Below the pieces are notes generated by a model. The model was not told the origin of the DNA, did no database searches, and saw only the letters and a list, made by a program, of their open reading frames with translations. This document shows positions 34,001 to 48,373 of a stretch of DNA of 64,000 nt, piece by piece. The translations under genes and the position numbers were made by a program. The stretch is from Morinoia aosen. Taxonomy: Eukaryota; Arthropoda; Malacostraca; Amphipoda; Talitridae. The DNA lies in contig CM059571.1 in assembly GCA_030386875.1 (NCBI GenBank), positions 24,236,355 through 24,300,354 of the forward strand. Direction: 5' to 3'. Numbering within the stretch: position 1 is the stretch's first letter; every line of letters starts with the position of its first letter.

Positions 34001-36000
34001 ATAACTGTTCATCGACAGTTGTAATTTTCGTGTGAAAATTAAGTTAAAATTCAAAGCTACACATCTCGGCACAGAGGTGCGTGGTGTCCGCACCAGCATA
34101 CTCGGGCAGAAATTACTGCACTCTACCGCAGCCTCCTGACCGCGCTGCCGCCGTTAGGCTCCTAAATAGTCTCAAGTTTTCTCACCTGTGCACAAACTTC
34201 AGCTCCATGAGTTCCTGCTGGAGTCTGCTCACTCTCTAGCATTCTGCTACTTTTGTGCTGTTCGTGCAGCGTATGGTTGTGTGCAACTCGTAGAATTTTC
34301 GCGGTCTAAGGAATTTACTTAAATCTACAGGTTTAGTTAATGTTGGCAGTTTTTACGGCAGTTTGCGCGTGGGCTGGCGACTACTGCACGCGTAGGTATT
34401 TTTTTCGCGCAGCTTAGAAGACCAACGGCCGTTTCAGGACTAGTTAGCGGCTGGGCAGTTAAACACGTCATCCATGAATCAAGATCAATGATTTATGTTG
34501 CATCAAGCCTTCAGTCCTTGCCGTTTACTTGATTGGGAGCATCTCTAATCTCCATCATCTATTCGGAACGCCGAGTCTCAGTAGTCGTTCCCAACTCTTC
34601 AGGAAAAGTGCGTCGTCTAGGTGTTTGAAATCAGCCGCATAGAAATGTTTGTTTGGGCTTTAGTAGCATTTGTTCTTCCAAAGAAATTTGCAAAAATGAC
34701 CGTTCTTCATTATCGGGAGTCTTGAATCACGCTCAAAAACGTTGAAGGAATGCAATTTTTTTCGCAGAGAAAATCGAACATGATAGCTCGATGAACTTAA
34801 CGTAGGGCCTGATAAACAGCCTATATATTTTTTACTGTACCGTGCCTGAAATCATCGCTCACAAGACTTCCAGAGAGTCAATCACCTGTGACTGTTCAAG
34901 CATACTTGACGGATCCAAGTGGGCAGATGCAGAAAGCTCATGCTTCGCGGAAGACCCATTTGAATATACAATTAGTGACTGAATATTCAATTTTTACGAG
35001 GTACGCAATTTTATAGTGCATTGGAGTGTTGTGATGACAATTTCTGCTGAGGATCGAACAAAAATTTCGACGAGCCGATAGTTTATTGAGGACTCGGAAA
35101 GGTAATGAACTTGGTTTTAGATTTCTTTCATCATGCAAATCTTATTTAGGGAAGTGCACCTTACCATAGCAGTGTAAATGTGTTTTCACTGATGCCCAAT
35201 CAGCTTGCCTAATTACAATGGCAAAGAGATGTTTAATAAAAACACACCGCTATATCAAAAGACTCCTATCTAGGTTTTTATTTTGCCATACGGAGCGTGC
35301 GGGTCGTTCATTATCCGAACCATGTTGTGACTGCAAGCCGTTAGCAATTTAGCATACTGCCACGATGAGTCAGTTCGCATTTATAAAGCAGGCACTGAGA
35401 AACTTTGAAGCTTCACTTTCATGATAGCAGAGTTGCAAGCGGCATTATTTAAAGAAGCAAGACATCCGCTGCCAAGATAATAGCAGGAGCAGCTGCGGCG
35501 GTCATTTGAAGAGCCAAGCCAAGAATCTGAGGCAAGATCAGCTTGCCGCCCGATTTTATAGTCCTTCATCAAGGGCGACTCTTTTCGAGACGTAGAACGA
35601 GTTCTGGACTTTCAAATTCCGTTTTCTGAGAATATTAACTGGCCGTAAAATGATGCTGCGTGTCTCCCCGACCGTGGCTTCGATGCCTCCAATATTATTC
35701 ATGATTGGCACCATGATTGTACTTGTGTTCTAGTTTATTGCACCAAACTCCTGGATGATAACCGGAAAGCGACTGAAGCGTCTTGTTCAATGGAAAAGAT
35801 TCTTGTTGATGCGACGGTTATCACCCATTTTGAGGAGCCAAAAGCAAGCGCTCTGATAAGTGATACGAGTGGAAGTCAGGCAAACACGGTTTCCACGAAG
35901 AAATGAGACCGTTAACCCTTGCTTGTTGAAATTGCCTGTGGTTACTAAATGCATTTCTGATTCCTGATTTCAGCTTCCATAAGAAATTAACCAATTTTAG
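28081..36000. other. anonymous sequence, no supported gene
   Basis: Many open frames of 60-100 codons occur on both strands (for example 28,811-29,086 minus and 33,125-33,421 plus). None shows a recognisable domain, none is long, and splice-site pairing cannot be judged by eye. I see no tandem repeat and no readable transposon. Confidence 0.45.
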
Positions 36001-39000
36001 CGACCAAGACTGCACAATTATGTTCTTTTCCAAAAATGGTCTACGATCAAATAACATGTGCAACTAAAACTTTCCCTGTTTTATTAATTGTCAGCGCCTA
36101 CTAGGTTTTTCGCATGGACGAGACGATGGCAGACCAAATGTTCAGTTTATTCTTTCTATCCTTTGAGGAAATTTCTGAGAATGAATTTTTTTTACGTATA
36201 TAAAGGTCTAAGAAAATTACAGTGAAATTTGTAAAATAAGTTTTTAATATATAGTACAAGCAATCTTCATTTCAACCTTAGTGCGTATATTTCAAAAGCG
36301 ATGTCGTTACACAAGCAAAAAATTTCCGCTGATTTGTTACCATACCGAACAAGGAAGTATTTATGGTACCTATACATATCAACAGGAATCATTATAGGAT
36401 ACTTGCGTTTTTTACATTACTGTACAAATCCTTTTTGAAGAGCACGTGACATTTACGTACGCATGAACGTTTGATCCCAAGACATAACGGTCCCCGCAAC
36501 ACACCAGTGCGAGTTTCTCAGCGCGCAGACATACTGCAAGGTGATGTGCTTTCTAATTTCAAAGTCACAAGCTGTTGTCAGACAGTTTTTTACAGTCAGG
36601 TAGATTGGTTCTTTTGAATCCTCTTGGTTGAGGATCAAGTTTTAATTACATATCATGGTTGAACGGATTGTTCAATCTGAGGGTTGGGTCAGGGCCGCTG
36701 CTGCAGCGAGCTCTAAGTTGGCGACGGTCTCGAGCTAACATTAGGCGCATGAAAAGTCTTCATCAAAACTGGAACTTTGACACTGACATGCAACAAAGTT
36801 TGCGTATTCTTAGCGTGAAAATTAGCAGGCAGTGCTCTACTGGGCCCTTTCCTCTCATGCGCCCTGCATGAGCTTGTCAGGCCTAGTAGTGAGTTCGCAA
36901 GTTTACGCCTGTTGCTGAAAAAAGCGAATTCAGTAGTTGAAGTGCGCAAAGGTAATATAGCTCTCAACTTAGAATTTAGGCCATCCAGCTTCCTGTACGT
37001 GGGCGCAATTCATTACGCATTTGAACAAAAATTTCACGGAACGAATTGCCTGTGCGTATTGTCTCCTGGCAAAATTGTACGATTAGCGCATGGTAAGGAT
37101 TATTTCACGCCTTTTATAAAGACCTGCTCTTGGCTCATTGCCTCTCTTTTCATAACATATAACTCGCCAATACAACGTTAAATTAAGATACATAAAATAT
37201 AGATAGCTCGATGCTCGCTGGCGTTTGTAACGATTTTTCGATTGGGTTATAAGAATTCGTTTACTACCACACGTCGAGCGCTAAATTCCTAAACATGTTG
37301 GGCCAGAAAAATATTGCTAGGCTTGGTTAACTTCATACATTGGAATTGTTTTTGCATTAAAGTAACAAAAAACATATATTGCATTAACTTGATATAAACC
37401 TGCCGAAAAAGTTAATATCAGTATTGTATAGTTGTTATCAGGACAAAGGTTGGTTGTTCTTGAGAACCTCACCTACGAAAAAAAGTGACACGTGCGCGAT
37501 GGTATTAGAAGATCGTGAGCTTAGGAATTAAATCGTATTACTTCTATCTGATGGTGTGCAGAAACTAACATATTTATATTTATGGCTTAAAATATTTTTC
37601 ACAATGATTACCAGCATTTCTTACTGTAATTCACATTCCTACAGAAACATGAGCTGTTGAGTTCCTATTTGAGGCTATCGCAAAAGACTGTCATGAGGAT
37701 GGAATCGATCAAAAATTTCTGATTTCACTCGAACGGCTTCGATTAAATCGCTTTGAAATAGCCTCCAAGCTCGAACAATATTCACCATTTGATGCTCAAG
37801 TAACTGTTACGAAGAATTGTTGATCCTCAAGCGCTTAAAAAAAAGTCTACGACAATGTTGTTTTAGAAGAGACTCAGAATGGAACAACACAGACAGAAAG
37901 AATGAATATAATGGTCGATCTCAAAAGTCAACTCTCTTATGTTCCGTATACCTTCTACTGAGGGCACTGTGGTTGGAATGCTCAACATTGGGAAATATAA
38001 ATTCAATGACTCCAAGTTAGTTTTAAAAGGGAAATAAATGAGATAGCAACACTCATAACGGGTCACTGAAAAAACGTGTAGAAGCGCTGCGTTAGTCATC
38101 CTCTCGTGGTGTTGAAGGGGCGGAACAGGTGTTGCGCGCATACATACCCACGAGCCAAACAAGTTTCAAATGACTTCGCGTCAAACGTCAACCATCATCC
38201 AATCGCATTCGATGATTTATCTATTTGACTGCAATGACAGCAATTAAGAATGGAAACGGTGTTAGAAATTTAATTTTTAGTTCTCCGAAATGAAGATGCT
38301 CGAGCTTCATTCTTACTCCTACGTTGTCATCGTAAGACAGCGAAGGAATTCGATTAAGTCAAGGAAGAAATAATTAATTATAGTGTTTGTTTTTACTCTA
38401 TGAGAAGCTCAATAACGTCTTCCAGCGTCTATGCGCGCTGTTACCCAAAATTAAAAGCCTCGTTGCTCTTAAAAAACTTGCCACAGTCAGAAGATAACAA
38501 CCAGGGATCTCTTGAAAATTGTGAATAAATTCTTTTTTGATTCCTCTGCAAATTTCTATTGGGATCAAAATTTACGTTCTTATCGAAACAATTTACTAAG
38601 ATTGTCATTCGAAGTTCTAATTTCGAATAACTGCAAGCGAACATTCCAGAACTAGTCGAAGTTTAAGGACACTGGTCGACAATTAATGCATCAGAATGCA
38701 ACGAAAAAATAATTAATCCCAATATATACCAGAATGGAGAACATGCAAAGCTGAACGCAGAATGCAGTAACATTTTGCTATCACCTGTCTCATGATCGAA
38801 TAAAGCGTCCATTGATCTTCAGCAGACAAGTATTCATATTTTTTTACATTCTCTACCATAAAAGACGTAGCAAGTTAGAGACGAACCTCATGAACCATGA
38901 AGTAAACATTCGTTCCAAAGAACCTGCGAAAAGAATACAAAAAAGGTCAAGACGAGCGCACTAATTCCTAAGCAGAGTTAATTGTAATTACCTCTCGTGG

Positions 39001-42000
39001 TGTTTAGCACTGTCTTTGCAGCTGACGGATCAATCTCTCAGGGGTAATCTGAGGCGAGATGAAGCCTCATCGTGCTGCAGAGCGGCGTTTTACTCCCATA
39101 TCGGTGTAGGGCCTCAACCGCCACAGCCCATCCACAATAGCGGTATTGAACTTATCGCCGGACCCATAACCGGAGCCTAGCACGACTTTTATCTTTAACA
39201 AACGACGTGAGTAGCCTCATGTCGGGCACCTACAGATCCCGCATGAAAGCCGTGCGGCTTGACCTCCTCCCTTCTTTCTATCCTCTCTAGCTCTCGGCTC
39301 CGTAGATTAACGGAAGTTTTTTCCACTCGGTCGCCCATCCTCAAAAGGAAAGCTCCGCCGCTAGTTTTTACATTCATGCTGCGCTGCTTAATAACAGTTC
39401 CTGCTGCCATCAGTTAATGATGAAGATGATCGAGGTCAGGACATTGAAAGTTTATTTTAAGTTTCTTTCTAGGCCAAGGTGACTGGAGAGCAAATATGAA
39501 TAATGTCCGGGCGTTCAATGGCCATTATGACTAGCGGCCATCCCTGACAGGTGCCTCACCCAGAGCTCTTGCAAGCTGCATGCAAAGATTTATGTTCGGA
39601 TGCTTCGACTTCAATCTTGTTTTCGGGATGTTTCGTCGCTCATGTGTTATTTCGCTTCAATTTGTTTGTTTCCTATAAACTATTTATTTACGTAACTTGT
39701 TAGGATGATTTGGAAATATGAAGATAACTATTAAGTTCAGTTTTATTGATGACCTACTGTGCAAAGTTGTCCGGAATTGCATTAGTATCCTCTCAAAAAT
39801 TTATTAACAGCTGCTCGAAATAGCGATCTAGGCTTCAGAGGTAGTTTACTAAGAGTCTTGCCACTCCTTCGAGTTGTTCATATTTGAACCCGCCGCTACT
39901 CACTGTGTTGCTTGCCTTCGTTAGCTAACTTGTTAACTTGACGCTCCAGCGAAGTATTTCAATATCCCATAGTCATTAGCTGTAATTTTAATGAAAGTGA
40001 TTGATTTTCGGTCTACACTAGGATGACGAGCATTGTTTTCCTCAATTAGTGGTTCTTACAGAACTATCGATACATGGTCCACTGTTCAAGGGATTTTAAG
40101 CATGAGGATCTTTGGAATTATTTGAGATGCTTCTTGGAGAGTTCCATTTATTGAAGGGGTTGAGTTCAAATTTTTTATAGTTTTTTTAGCTGGTGATGCT
40201 TAAGCCCTATTCATTTTATGATTTCAACAATAGTATTCACTTGAAGTTTTTGCGAGGCAGACGAGCTCGTTGTTCAGGACAGCCGACAAATGGTGACAAA
40301 TATTATGTCTTGTGTACATTTCTCTCTTGGTCTGAGGCTTTATTATCATGCGTTGCATTTGTAAGCTTAATGAGCTGAAGCGTAATGTCGAGTGCAAATT
40401 CTTTAACGGGTGCAGATAACGTGACGACAGCAATGTTTTTGTGCAAGTTCTTAACACAATGATGGCCTCTTTAAACAAGGAGAAACTGTATCTTTTTATG
40501 ATATTTTTCGACTTCATGGATCCTTGAAAAGGAATTTAACCAAATTTTTTACATAAGAGCATTTCGCTCCTCGTTGTACTAAGGCTGCGTAGCGTGTAAA
40601 GAGGTGTATCACGTCGGGAATTTTAAATGCACAAAATACGTCAACTTTTTCAGTCTCATTTCTTAATTCTGTGCTGTATTGGAAACAAAACTCTGATCCC
40701 AAGTCGCTCGTTAGTCTTCTTTTAAGAGATAAATAATTTCTACTAATAGGATAAAGACTTGCGTCTTCGCTCTAACTTTGAGTAGAATCGTGTGTTCCAG
40801 CAGTGTTATCTGATTTACTATTCTAGCATTTACAAGACTGATTTTGCTTAGAGAATGTGGGAAAAAATGTAGGAGAATTTTAAAGAAAAAGTTTATCTGG
40901 AACTTTCAAGTTAACAATCTTTCCGAACGGGAAGCATTTTATCCTTTTTTTCATATTCTTATTTGATGACCAAAATGATCTGCAAATAAACTTAAAGATT
41001 GTTAACTGTCTTCATCGCTCAGTTCCAGAGCTTAAAAGAGTTAAAGGGGTCGGTAACATCATTTGATTGGGATCAGCAAATGCGAGAAGATTTCTATAGG
41101 AACATTTTAAAGTAAAGAATAAAAAGAACGTTTTCGTAAGTAGTATTCCAAGTGACGTAGAATACGAATGTATTCCTGGGGGTACCCTCAGTCTGACAAA
41201 ATGTTATGAAACTATTATTTGGCCTCATTGACTTTTAGGAAATTTCATCTCAGCGTATGCGTGCTGTCCTGCAATCGGTCCACAGCATGTACAATGAATT
41301 CTAGTTTTCTATCGCTTTTCCGTGACAGCTTTTGAATGAAGTTCTAGTTACAGCTTGCGTGCCACGGTAACTCAGTTTTTGCATCACTGCTTTCCAGCTT
41401 CCTTTCTCACTTACGTGTAGTTGGTATCCGTGTTTTCTAGGGCGGTCTGGTATGGAATTAATTGAAAAATTCTTGTGATCATCTTTATTGTCATTCTTGA
41501 GGTTCCAGCATACTCGGAGCTGATATTTCCCGGGGAGACAGTGAGGCATTTCTCTTTTTTAGCCAGGTCGTGGTGACTAGGACTCGATAATTTGTACTGG
41601 CGAAAAGAAGGCGACACTTGATGATGCTTAACTAACGTTTGTCAAGAATTGGGCCGATATTTTTATTTGAATTGCACAAGGAATAATTTCTCAGAGAATT
41701 AAATCATTCAGACTGGTTCTGGACGAAGAATAATTACAAAACATAGCAATTATACGTTGTGGGCCTACAAGTAGGAGCAAAATTTGGGTGAAGCATGAAA
41801 TCTAGTAATGCATCGAAAATATTTCTAGATTTAAGAATATTGTTAACATTTACCTATTTTCAGGCAACACAAAATCAATTTTTTAAATTTGTGTCGGCTA
41901 CCCTGCGAAACGTGTCTCCTCATAGCTTTTGTCGATCTCGCAGCGCATCGCGGTAGGTTAGCTCGATCGCCTTGCGCTTCACGCGGGAGCTTCGTTGAGA

Positions 42001-43678
42001 ATCACATTCCCTACTATCGGATAAATAATTGTCCGTACTTCTCCATGGCCATTCAAGGAAAAATTTCTAGCGATTGTGATTTTTATGACTGAATCTATAA
42101 TTCCCCTACTTTTTTCAACTAACTATAGTTAAAGTATTCATCACTTCAATGTATTTGTTTCGCTTTGCAAAAGTTTACATTTCAGTTTTTCAAATTTCTA
42201 TACATTTGTTGGTACTAACTGGTACTCTAATATTCTAATGGCGTTTGCCCTTTGAAAACGATGATCTTTTAATGTAAGTTTTTCGTAGTATTCACGCTTC
42301 AGCGAAGTATGCTATTATGTTAGACTTCATTGTTTATTCATTTCAGTTGTTATCGACATGAGCTGTGCTTTGGAAATTCTGGATGCTTCTCAAATGCTTC
42401 TGCCACAATATTTTCTCTGCGTCCAATTCTTATAACGAGAAAAACTTCGCACAGAGATATTATTGTAATAACAACGGTGATGGGGACGTGTAACGGTTAA
42501 CGTGCTTGAGTTCGTCACCTGGTATTATCTTCACAACGCTCACTAAAACCGTCATTAACACTTCAGCAATTTGCTTCCTTCACTGTCAGGTAACGTACAG
42601 AAAAGTCATCGACAGAGAAATCTTTCTTAAACAACATATCAAATAAAACTAAATACGACCACCCTAACTGAACTAATTTTAACCACAAGCAAGGAGTCTC
42701 GCTCACAATATGCCAAAAATAGTTCACTAACTCATAGCTGACCAAAAAATGTTGAGATGCCCGCGCAAAAATTGTTTAGGAGTTGAAGTTAGTGATCTGA
42801 GGTTTTGGCGACGCATTTTCTCCTGTGGCCTTGTCTTCAGGAAACCGGACCACTTTTTGCTTTAACGGGACAGGGAAACGGCACCTCGCAATAGAACAAT
42901 ACTCGTCATAAATGACCCTGTTATATCTGTTAGCGCCTGCTTGTGAGGGTTATGATAGTAGCGAGAATCGTTGCGTACCTCAGGTGCCAGTTAAGAGAAT
43001 AACTCCCTGAGGATTGACTCGCTTTTGTTCTCAGTAAAGAAGCATTACAATTATGCAGCAGGAATAATAAAAGAGTGATACAGGAGTTATGAGGGGGGGA
43101 TGCACGATGAATTCAGCAGTAACAAAGAACAACGATGGAGTGAATAAAAGAGTTGAGACCAAAACTTACAATCAGGGGTTACACGGGGAGATTTGTATCT
43201 TGGTATTCTGCATTTGAAAGACAATTGAATGGGTGTTCAATAATGCATGACTTGATTAATATTAACAAAACTATTACTACTTATGGTGCGTTATCATTAG
43301 ATGTTTCAAGATAACATTCAAATGTTCCTTACAATACTTGATTCAAAGTTTTTTTGAGCAAAATAATCGTATAATTGTTAAGAAATGTTTTTACTCAGTT
43401 CTTATTCCCACGACGAACAAATGAAACATGACGAACTTGCGTTGTTAAAGGAGGTGTACATATGCTATATTTATATTCTTTCTGTTCACTCTAATCAGAA
43501 ATTGCATGCAGATTAACCACGGCGTCAATTGAAATTGCATCTCATGGAGTTGCGGGTGGTTATCAATATTATGTTACTCAGCTATATCAGCTGATGTATC
43601 AGCTCAATTATTCTCCGATTCACTATTTCAGTGGTGTGTAATTCAAATGGTTTGGCATTCAAAATGGTGGCAATTTAG
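36001..43678. other. anonymous sequence, no supported gene
   Basis: As in the preceding stretch, only short frames without motifs. One imperfect inverted repeat lies at 40,896-41,030. The segment near 39,030-39,300 is somewhat richer in GC and has no recognisable content. Confidence 0.45.
40896..41030. repeat. imperfect inverted repeat with 13-bp core
   Basis: gttaacaatcttt (about 40,911-40,923) is matched by its exact reverse complement aaagattgttaac (about 40,995-41,007). An outer pair, tctggaac and gttccaga, brackets it at a similar distance on both sides. A relic of a small palindromic element is possible. Confidence 0.5.
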
Positions 43679-44125
43679 ATGATGTTTAGCCGCTCAACAT
43701 GCACGCTTCATGCCTCCATTGAAGAACACTTTGGATGGTATCGAGGCGCATCAATCAGGCCAAAGCTGGTGCTGGGGCTGGGGCGCCAAGAGCCCTCAAA
43801 AAACTGGCCTGTCCGCTCACTTTGGACTGGGGCTCAAGATGCTCTTCTCCGAGACACAGTTATTCTGCATGCGCACGCCCAACCCGGCCTCGGACTGCCT
43901 GCTCCTCTGCCCTGCATTCTTGCTCCTCGCATCACGCCCTCTGCATTAGTCTCGTGCTGGCCCTACACCTCTCAGAAAACAGGCCAGCATCTCAGGCCAT
44001 TGTTTCTTGCGTGCCTAGCACATCTGACGACAAGACCGTTTCGCATGTCGCTGCTTGTCGCACTCTCCTCACATCTGCTGCTTGACAGGCTGTTTTGTAT
44101 TTCCTTGCTTGTCCTACACATTTGA
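43679..44125 (+). other. GC-rich patch with 148-codon open frame
   Basis: Three overlapping plus-strand frames are open here (43,679-44,125, 43,710-43,949 and 43,735-44,085), in a GC-richer stretch with words such as ggtgctggggctggggcgcc. The longest has no domain I recognise. Overlapping openness in several frames points to composition, not selection on a protein. Confidence 0.3.
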
Positions 44126-45154
44126 CAACAACCGTGCGATGACAAGGCACTTAGCTTTCACTGTTACGCGCAATGTGACGGCCTTAAGCCAATTTCGTAT
44201 TTTATAGATTGTTTTGTAGTAATCATACTAAAAATGAAGCACCTGACATTTTGCCTTTGCACTTCGTAAATACAGTGGGTAACATGCATATAATGTTTCC
44301 TTAGAACTGTTCTACGGGATTTAAATTATCTGCAATCACAAATATAGATATCTCACAAAAATTCCTATACTGAATCCGTTCTCTGTTTAGAACAGACACT
44401 TCTCTGATGGTCAGTGTCTGGCTAATCAGCTGTGGTTATTTGAAAAAACTTTTAAATCATAGCTTCAGTCTAATTTTTTTTACAAATTGCATTCGGCAAA
44501 ATGTTCCTCTTCGTGTCTGGACTTATTTTGGAGAGCGAACAACTTTGGTAAAAATTCCAAAAGTAAATACCTAAATTGGAATTAAACAGTGCGGGATGTG
44601 AACTGGAATAGAATATTTCAGTTTTGACTATTCTGTTACCATGGACGAGGTTGGGCAAGTGTGTGAGAGTAACACGTTCTCGCAGCCTAACTTGCGAACT
44701 GCACTTCAGGATCATGTGAACTGAGTTTGTATTTTCGTTGTTGAGCCCAAGTCGGGATCGGTTACCCTCTGATCTCGCAAGGAATTAAGTAGGGTTGAAA
44801 AATTACAATTCGAGCTTTTAACAACCTGGTTTCAAATACTGACACAAGTTGTTCCGTGACTTGAAGAATGAGAAACTAAATCCCGCAAGTACTCCAAAAT
44901 AAAATTTTTTATCTTAATATATTCTGTCTCAAGCACGAAATACAAAAAAGTATCTTATAAGAGTGCAAGAAACCAAATTTATTTAAGACGCATCTCGTGC
45001 AGATGTGCCCGCAAAAAAATACCAGTCGTGCTTCGCCACATTTTAATTCGAGTTTGTGGGCATGGCGACTCATCGATGGAGCTGTGCACCATCGTTTTTG
45101 AGCACAAGATTATGTAAACATTTATTCCTGGTGACTAACTAATCCTGAGTAAAA
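44126..45154. other. anonymous sequence with a 5S-rRNA-like scrap
   Basis: No gene. At about 44,757-44,797, atcggttaccctctgatctc followed by attaagtagggttg resembles the middle of arthropod 5S rRNA (ATCGGTT, CCGATC, ATTAAGCAGCGT). Similarity covers only about 40 bases and no flanking 5S sequence is present. Confidence 0.25.
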
Positions 45155-45174
45155 ATACATACATACATACATAT
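45155..45174 (-). repeat. (TATG)n 3' tail
   Basis: About four to five copies of the tetranucleotide at the 3' terminus of the minus-strand element, in place of poly(A). Short tandem tails of this kind are typical of RTE-group insertions. Confidence 0.85.
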
Positions 45175-45439
45175 ACCGGGCTTATCCTCCCTATGGGAGG
45201 GTAGCCGACAACAGGCCACAATCACCACACTTAGTCACTTGGAGGCGAGAGAGGCAGCACTGGCCGCACCTGAACTGCCAGGATCAGCAGCAGCCCAGCA
45301 CAACCACCTTCCACAGTCAGGCCCGACAGCCACAGCTGGTTTACCCCGACCGCTTCATTGAGTGCAGCCCCTCTCCCCGCACATGACAGGTCAACCCCAT
45401 CACACGCGGGCAGCTTCCAGTAACGCGTCAAAAATAAAA
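45175..45439 (-). other. 3' UTR of the RTE-like element with terminal stem-loop
   Basis: Sequence between the ORF stop and the tail. Close to the end, cctccctatgggagg (45,186-45,200) forms a 6-bp stem with a 3-base loop. In non-LTR elements the 3' UTR is where the reverse transcriptase recognises its template, so the stem-loop is a plausible recognition site; that role is inference. Confidence 0.6.
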
Positions 45440-48373
45440 TTACCTCCTTATACACTGCCCCCACTCACTTCTGTCCGCAGCCATCCCTCTCGCCACGTCC
45501 ACAGTCTGACCCCTCTCATACAAAGCACGTCGCACCCCATCCATCCAACTCATCCGTGGTCTACCTCGCGCTCGAAGACCACTCACTTCCGACATATATA
45601 TCTTTTTCACCAGCCGCTCAAAATTCATTCTTTCAACATGCCCAAACCATCCAAGCACTCTTTCATCCACTCGCCTGCTCAACTTTTCGATAACACCCGT
45701 CTGCCCCCTAACTAACTCATTCCTGATCCTATCTCTTCTAGTTACTCCATACATGCTCCTCAAACACTTCATCTCAAACACATCCAACTTCCTCCTCTCA
45801 GCTGCTCTCAACCCCCAGGACTCTGCTCCATACAACAAAACTGGCACAATCAAACTTTCATACAGTCCCCTCTTAGCATTCATACTCAAACTCCTCCATT
45901 AAAAAACTTTCCTCATTGCACCCAATGTCTTACAACCTTCACTCACTCGATGCTTCACTTCTACTTCCATACTATCCTTAACAGTCACATCCGACCCGAG
46001 GTACCTAAAATACTCTACCTCCTCTAAAACTTCCCCATTCAACCTCACATCCAAAGTTCCAAACACTCCACCTCTTGAACATCTCATCACCTTACTTTTA
46101 TTCACATTTACCCTCAATTTCCGCCTTTCGCACACTCTACCAAACTCTGTAACCAATCTCCTCAGTTTTTCCTCTGAATCAGCCCCAAGCGCTGTATCAT
46201 CTGCAAACAACAGCTGACACACTTCCCAATACATACCATTTCGTCCCACCAACTGCGCACCTTTTCCCAACACTCTGGCATTCACTTTTCTCACCACACC
46301 ATCCATGAACAAATTAAACAACCACGGCGACATCACACATCCCTGTCTCACACCTGTCACAACTGGGAACCATTCACTCACCTCATTCCCTACTCTCACA
46401 CATGCCCTGCTATCAATGTAGAAACTCTTGATCGCATTCAACAGTCTCCCACCCACTCCATACAAACTTACCACTTGCCATAGAGCCTCGCGATTCACTC
46501 TGTCATACGCCTTCTCTAGATCCATAAATGCCCAATATACATCCTTTCCCTTTAATAAGTATTTTCCATTCACCTGCCTCACAGCAAACATTTGATCCAC
46601 ACAACCTCTACCACACCTAAAACCACACTGTTCTTCAGCAAGCACACGATCCGTCAACACTCTCACTCTTCCAATTAACACTCTTCCATACAGCTTCCCA
46701 ACGACACTCAGTAGACTTATACCCCTAGAATTACTGCACTCATACCTGTCACCTTTCCCCTTGTACAACGGAACTACGCACGCGCTACTCCAATCATCCG
46801 GCACTTTACTCGCCTCGAAAAATACATTTAATAAACGCACCAACCATTCTATAACCACATTTCCTCCTTTCTTTAGACATTCAACCGTGCAGCCATCCAA
46901 ACCTGGAGCTTTCCCATTTTTCATTTCATCCAACGCACATCTCACCTCTGCACTTCTTATTCGACTTCTATTCACTTCACCAAACACAGGCATTCTAACA
47001 TCACTTCCAACAGCTACTACTCTCGCAATCCTATCATCCCTCACGTTCAGCAGTTCCTCAAAATACTCCGCCCATCTCTTTCTCACATCACAACTCTCCA
47101 CTAGCAGCCTACCATTTGTATCCTTCACTCTTGCCTCATTCTCCACCTGACCCTTCCTAATTCTCTTCACTTCCTTCCAGAAAACCTTCCTTCTCTCCAT
47201 GAAATCCCCTCCCAACTTCCTCCCCCATTCCTCATCCGCCGCCCTCTTCGCTCTCCTTACCATTCTTTGTAACTCTTTCTTCCTCTCCTTATACTCTTCA
47301 AAATTTTGCTGGTTGCCTCGTTGCAACCACCTTTCGAACGCCCCCCGCTTTCTTTTCACAGCCGCTCCTACTTCTCCGTTCCACCATTCACTCCCCTTTC
47401 TAATCCCCCCTCCAACCTTCCTTACCCCACACACTTCCCTTGCACATTTTTCCACCGCATCTTTAAACAAATTCCATTCCCCTTCCACTCCACCCACCTC
47501 ACTTTCCTTCACCCTCCCATACTCCACTTTCATCTTCTCCTGATACTCACACTCACGCTCAGAATCATGTAACTTGCTTACATTTAACACCTCCCTTCCA
47601 CTCCTCCTTTTTACACCTCCCCACATTCCACTAACTCTCAGCTTTCCTTCCACCAAATAATGATCCGAAATCCCATTCATCTCACCACGGAACACATGCA
47701 CATCGAGCAAACGACCCATCACTCCCCTGCTAACCAAAATATAATCCATCAATGCTCTCTCCTCTATCACACCTCCATTCGTCCTCACATATGTATACTT
47801 GTTTATACTTTTTTTCTGCAACAAACTATTCCCAACCACTAACTCACTCTCCACACATAACCCCACCAAGAAATCCCCACTTTCATTCACCCCAGCTACT
47901 CCGTACTTACCAACAACACCATCCACCACCTCATCACCCACTCTTGCATTCAGGTCCCCCATCACCACAACTCTACAACCACTCCCCACTCTAGCCACAC
48001 ACTCGGACAATTTCTCCCAAAACTCCTCTCTCTCTTCCCCATTCCTCTCCGATCCCGGTCCGTACGCGCTCACAAACACCCATGACTCTTCCCCCCATTT
48101 CACTTGCACCCACATTATTCTTGATCACACCTCACCCCATTCAACTACTTTCTCTCTGATTCTTACACTCAACAATAAAGCCACACCCTCTCTTGCATGT
48201 CCCCCACGTACTCCAGACACTCTCCCTCCCACACTCCCAAACATCAACTCACCACTACCCTTCAATTTCGTTTCACCCAAGGCCAATACATCCATCTTCC
48301 GGTTTAACATCATTCTTCCGATCTCCTCCTTCTTACTCTCAGTTGTTCTACTTCCACACCCCCTTACATTCAA
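45440..48373 (-). pseudogene. endonuclease-reverse transcriptase ORF with two in-frame stops
   Basis: The frame covers 978 codons. The first part (48,373-48,128) has the endonuclease start: NVRGC and ALGETKLKG with the catalytic Glu. After TGA at 48,127-48,125, the same frame runs 738 codons from the ATG at 48,115. Residues 53-58 are GDLNAR, 121-128 ALMDYILV and 149-152 ISDH (endonuclease). Residues 401-409 are GKAPGLDGC, 464-470 RGISLLS, 530-539 FMDLEKAYDR, 588-600 GVRQGCVMSPWLF and 637-640 FADD (reverse transcriptase, with catalytic Asp at 532, 639 and 640). After TAA at 45,901-45,899 the frame continues with LLYGAESW, LGWFGHVERM and GRPRMSWMDG, the C-terminal region of this group. The product would nick the target and copy the element RNA there. 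The stops would give truncated proteins. Confidence 0.9.

Noticed and set aside
45231..45715. Frames across the RTE 3' UTR and C-terminus (45,231-45,464 minus and 45,362-45,715 plus)
   Set aside because: One is 3' UTR sequence and the other is antisense to the C-terminal region.
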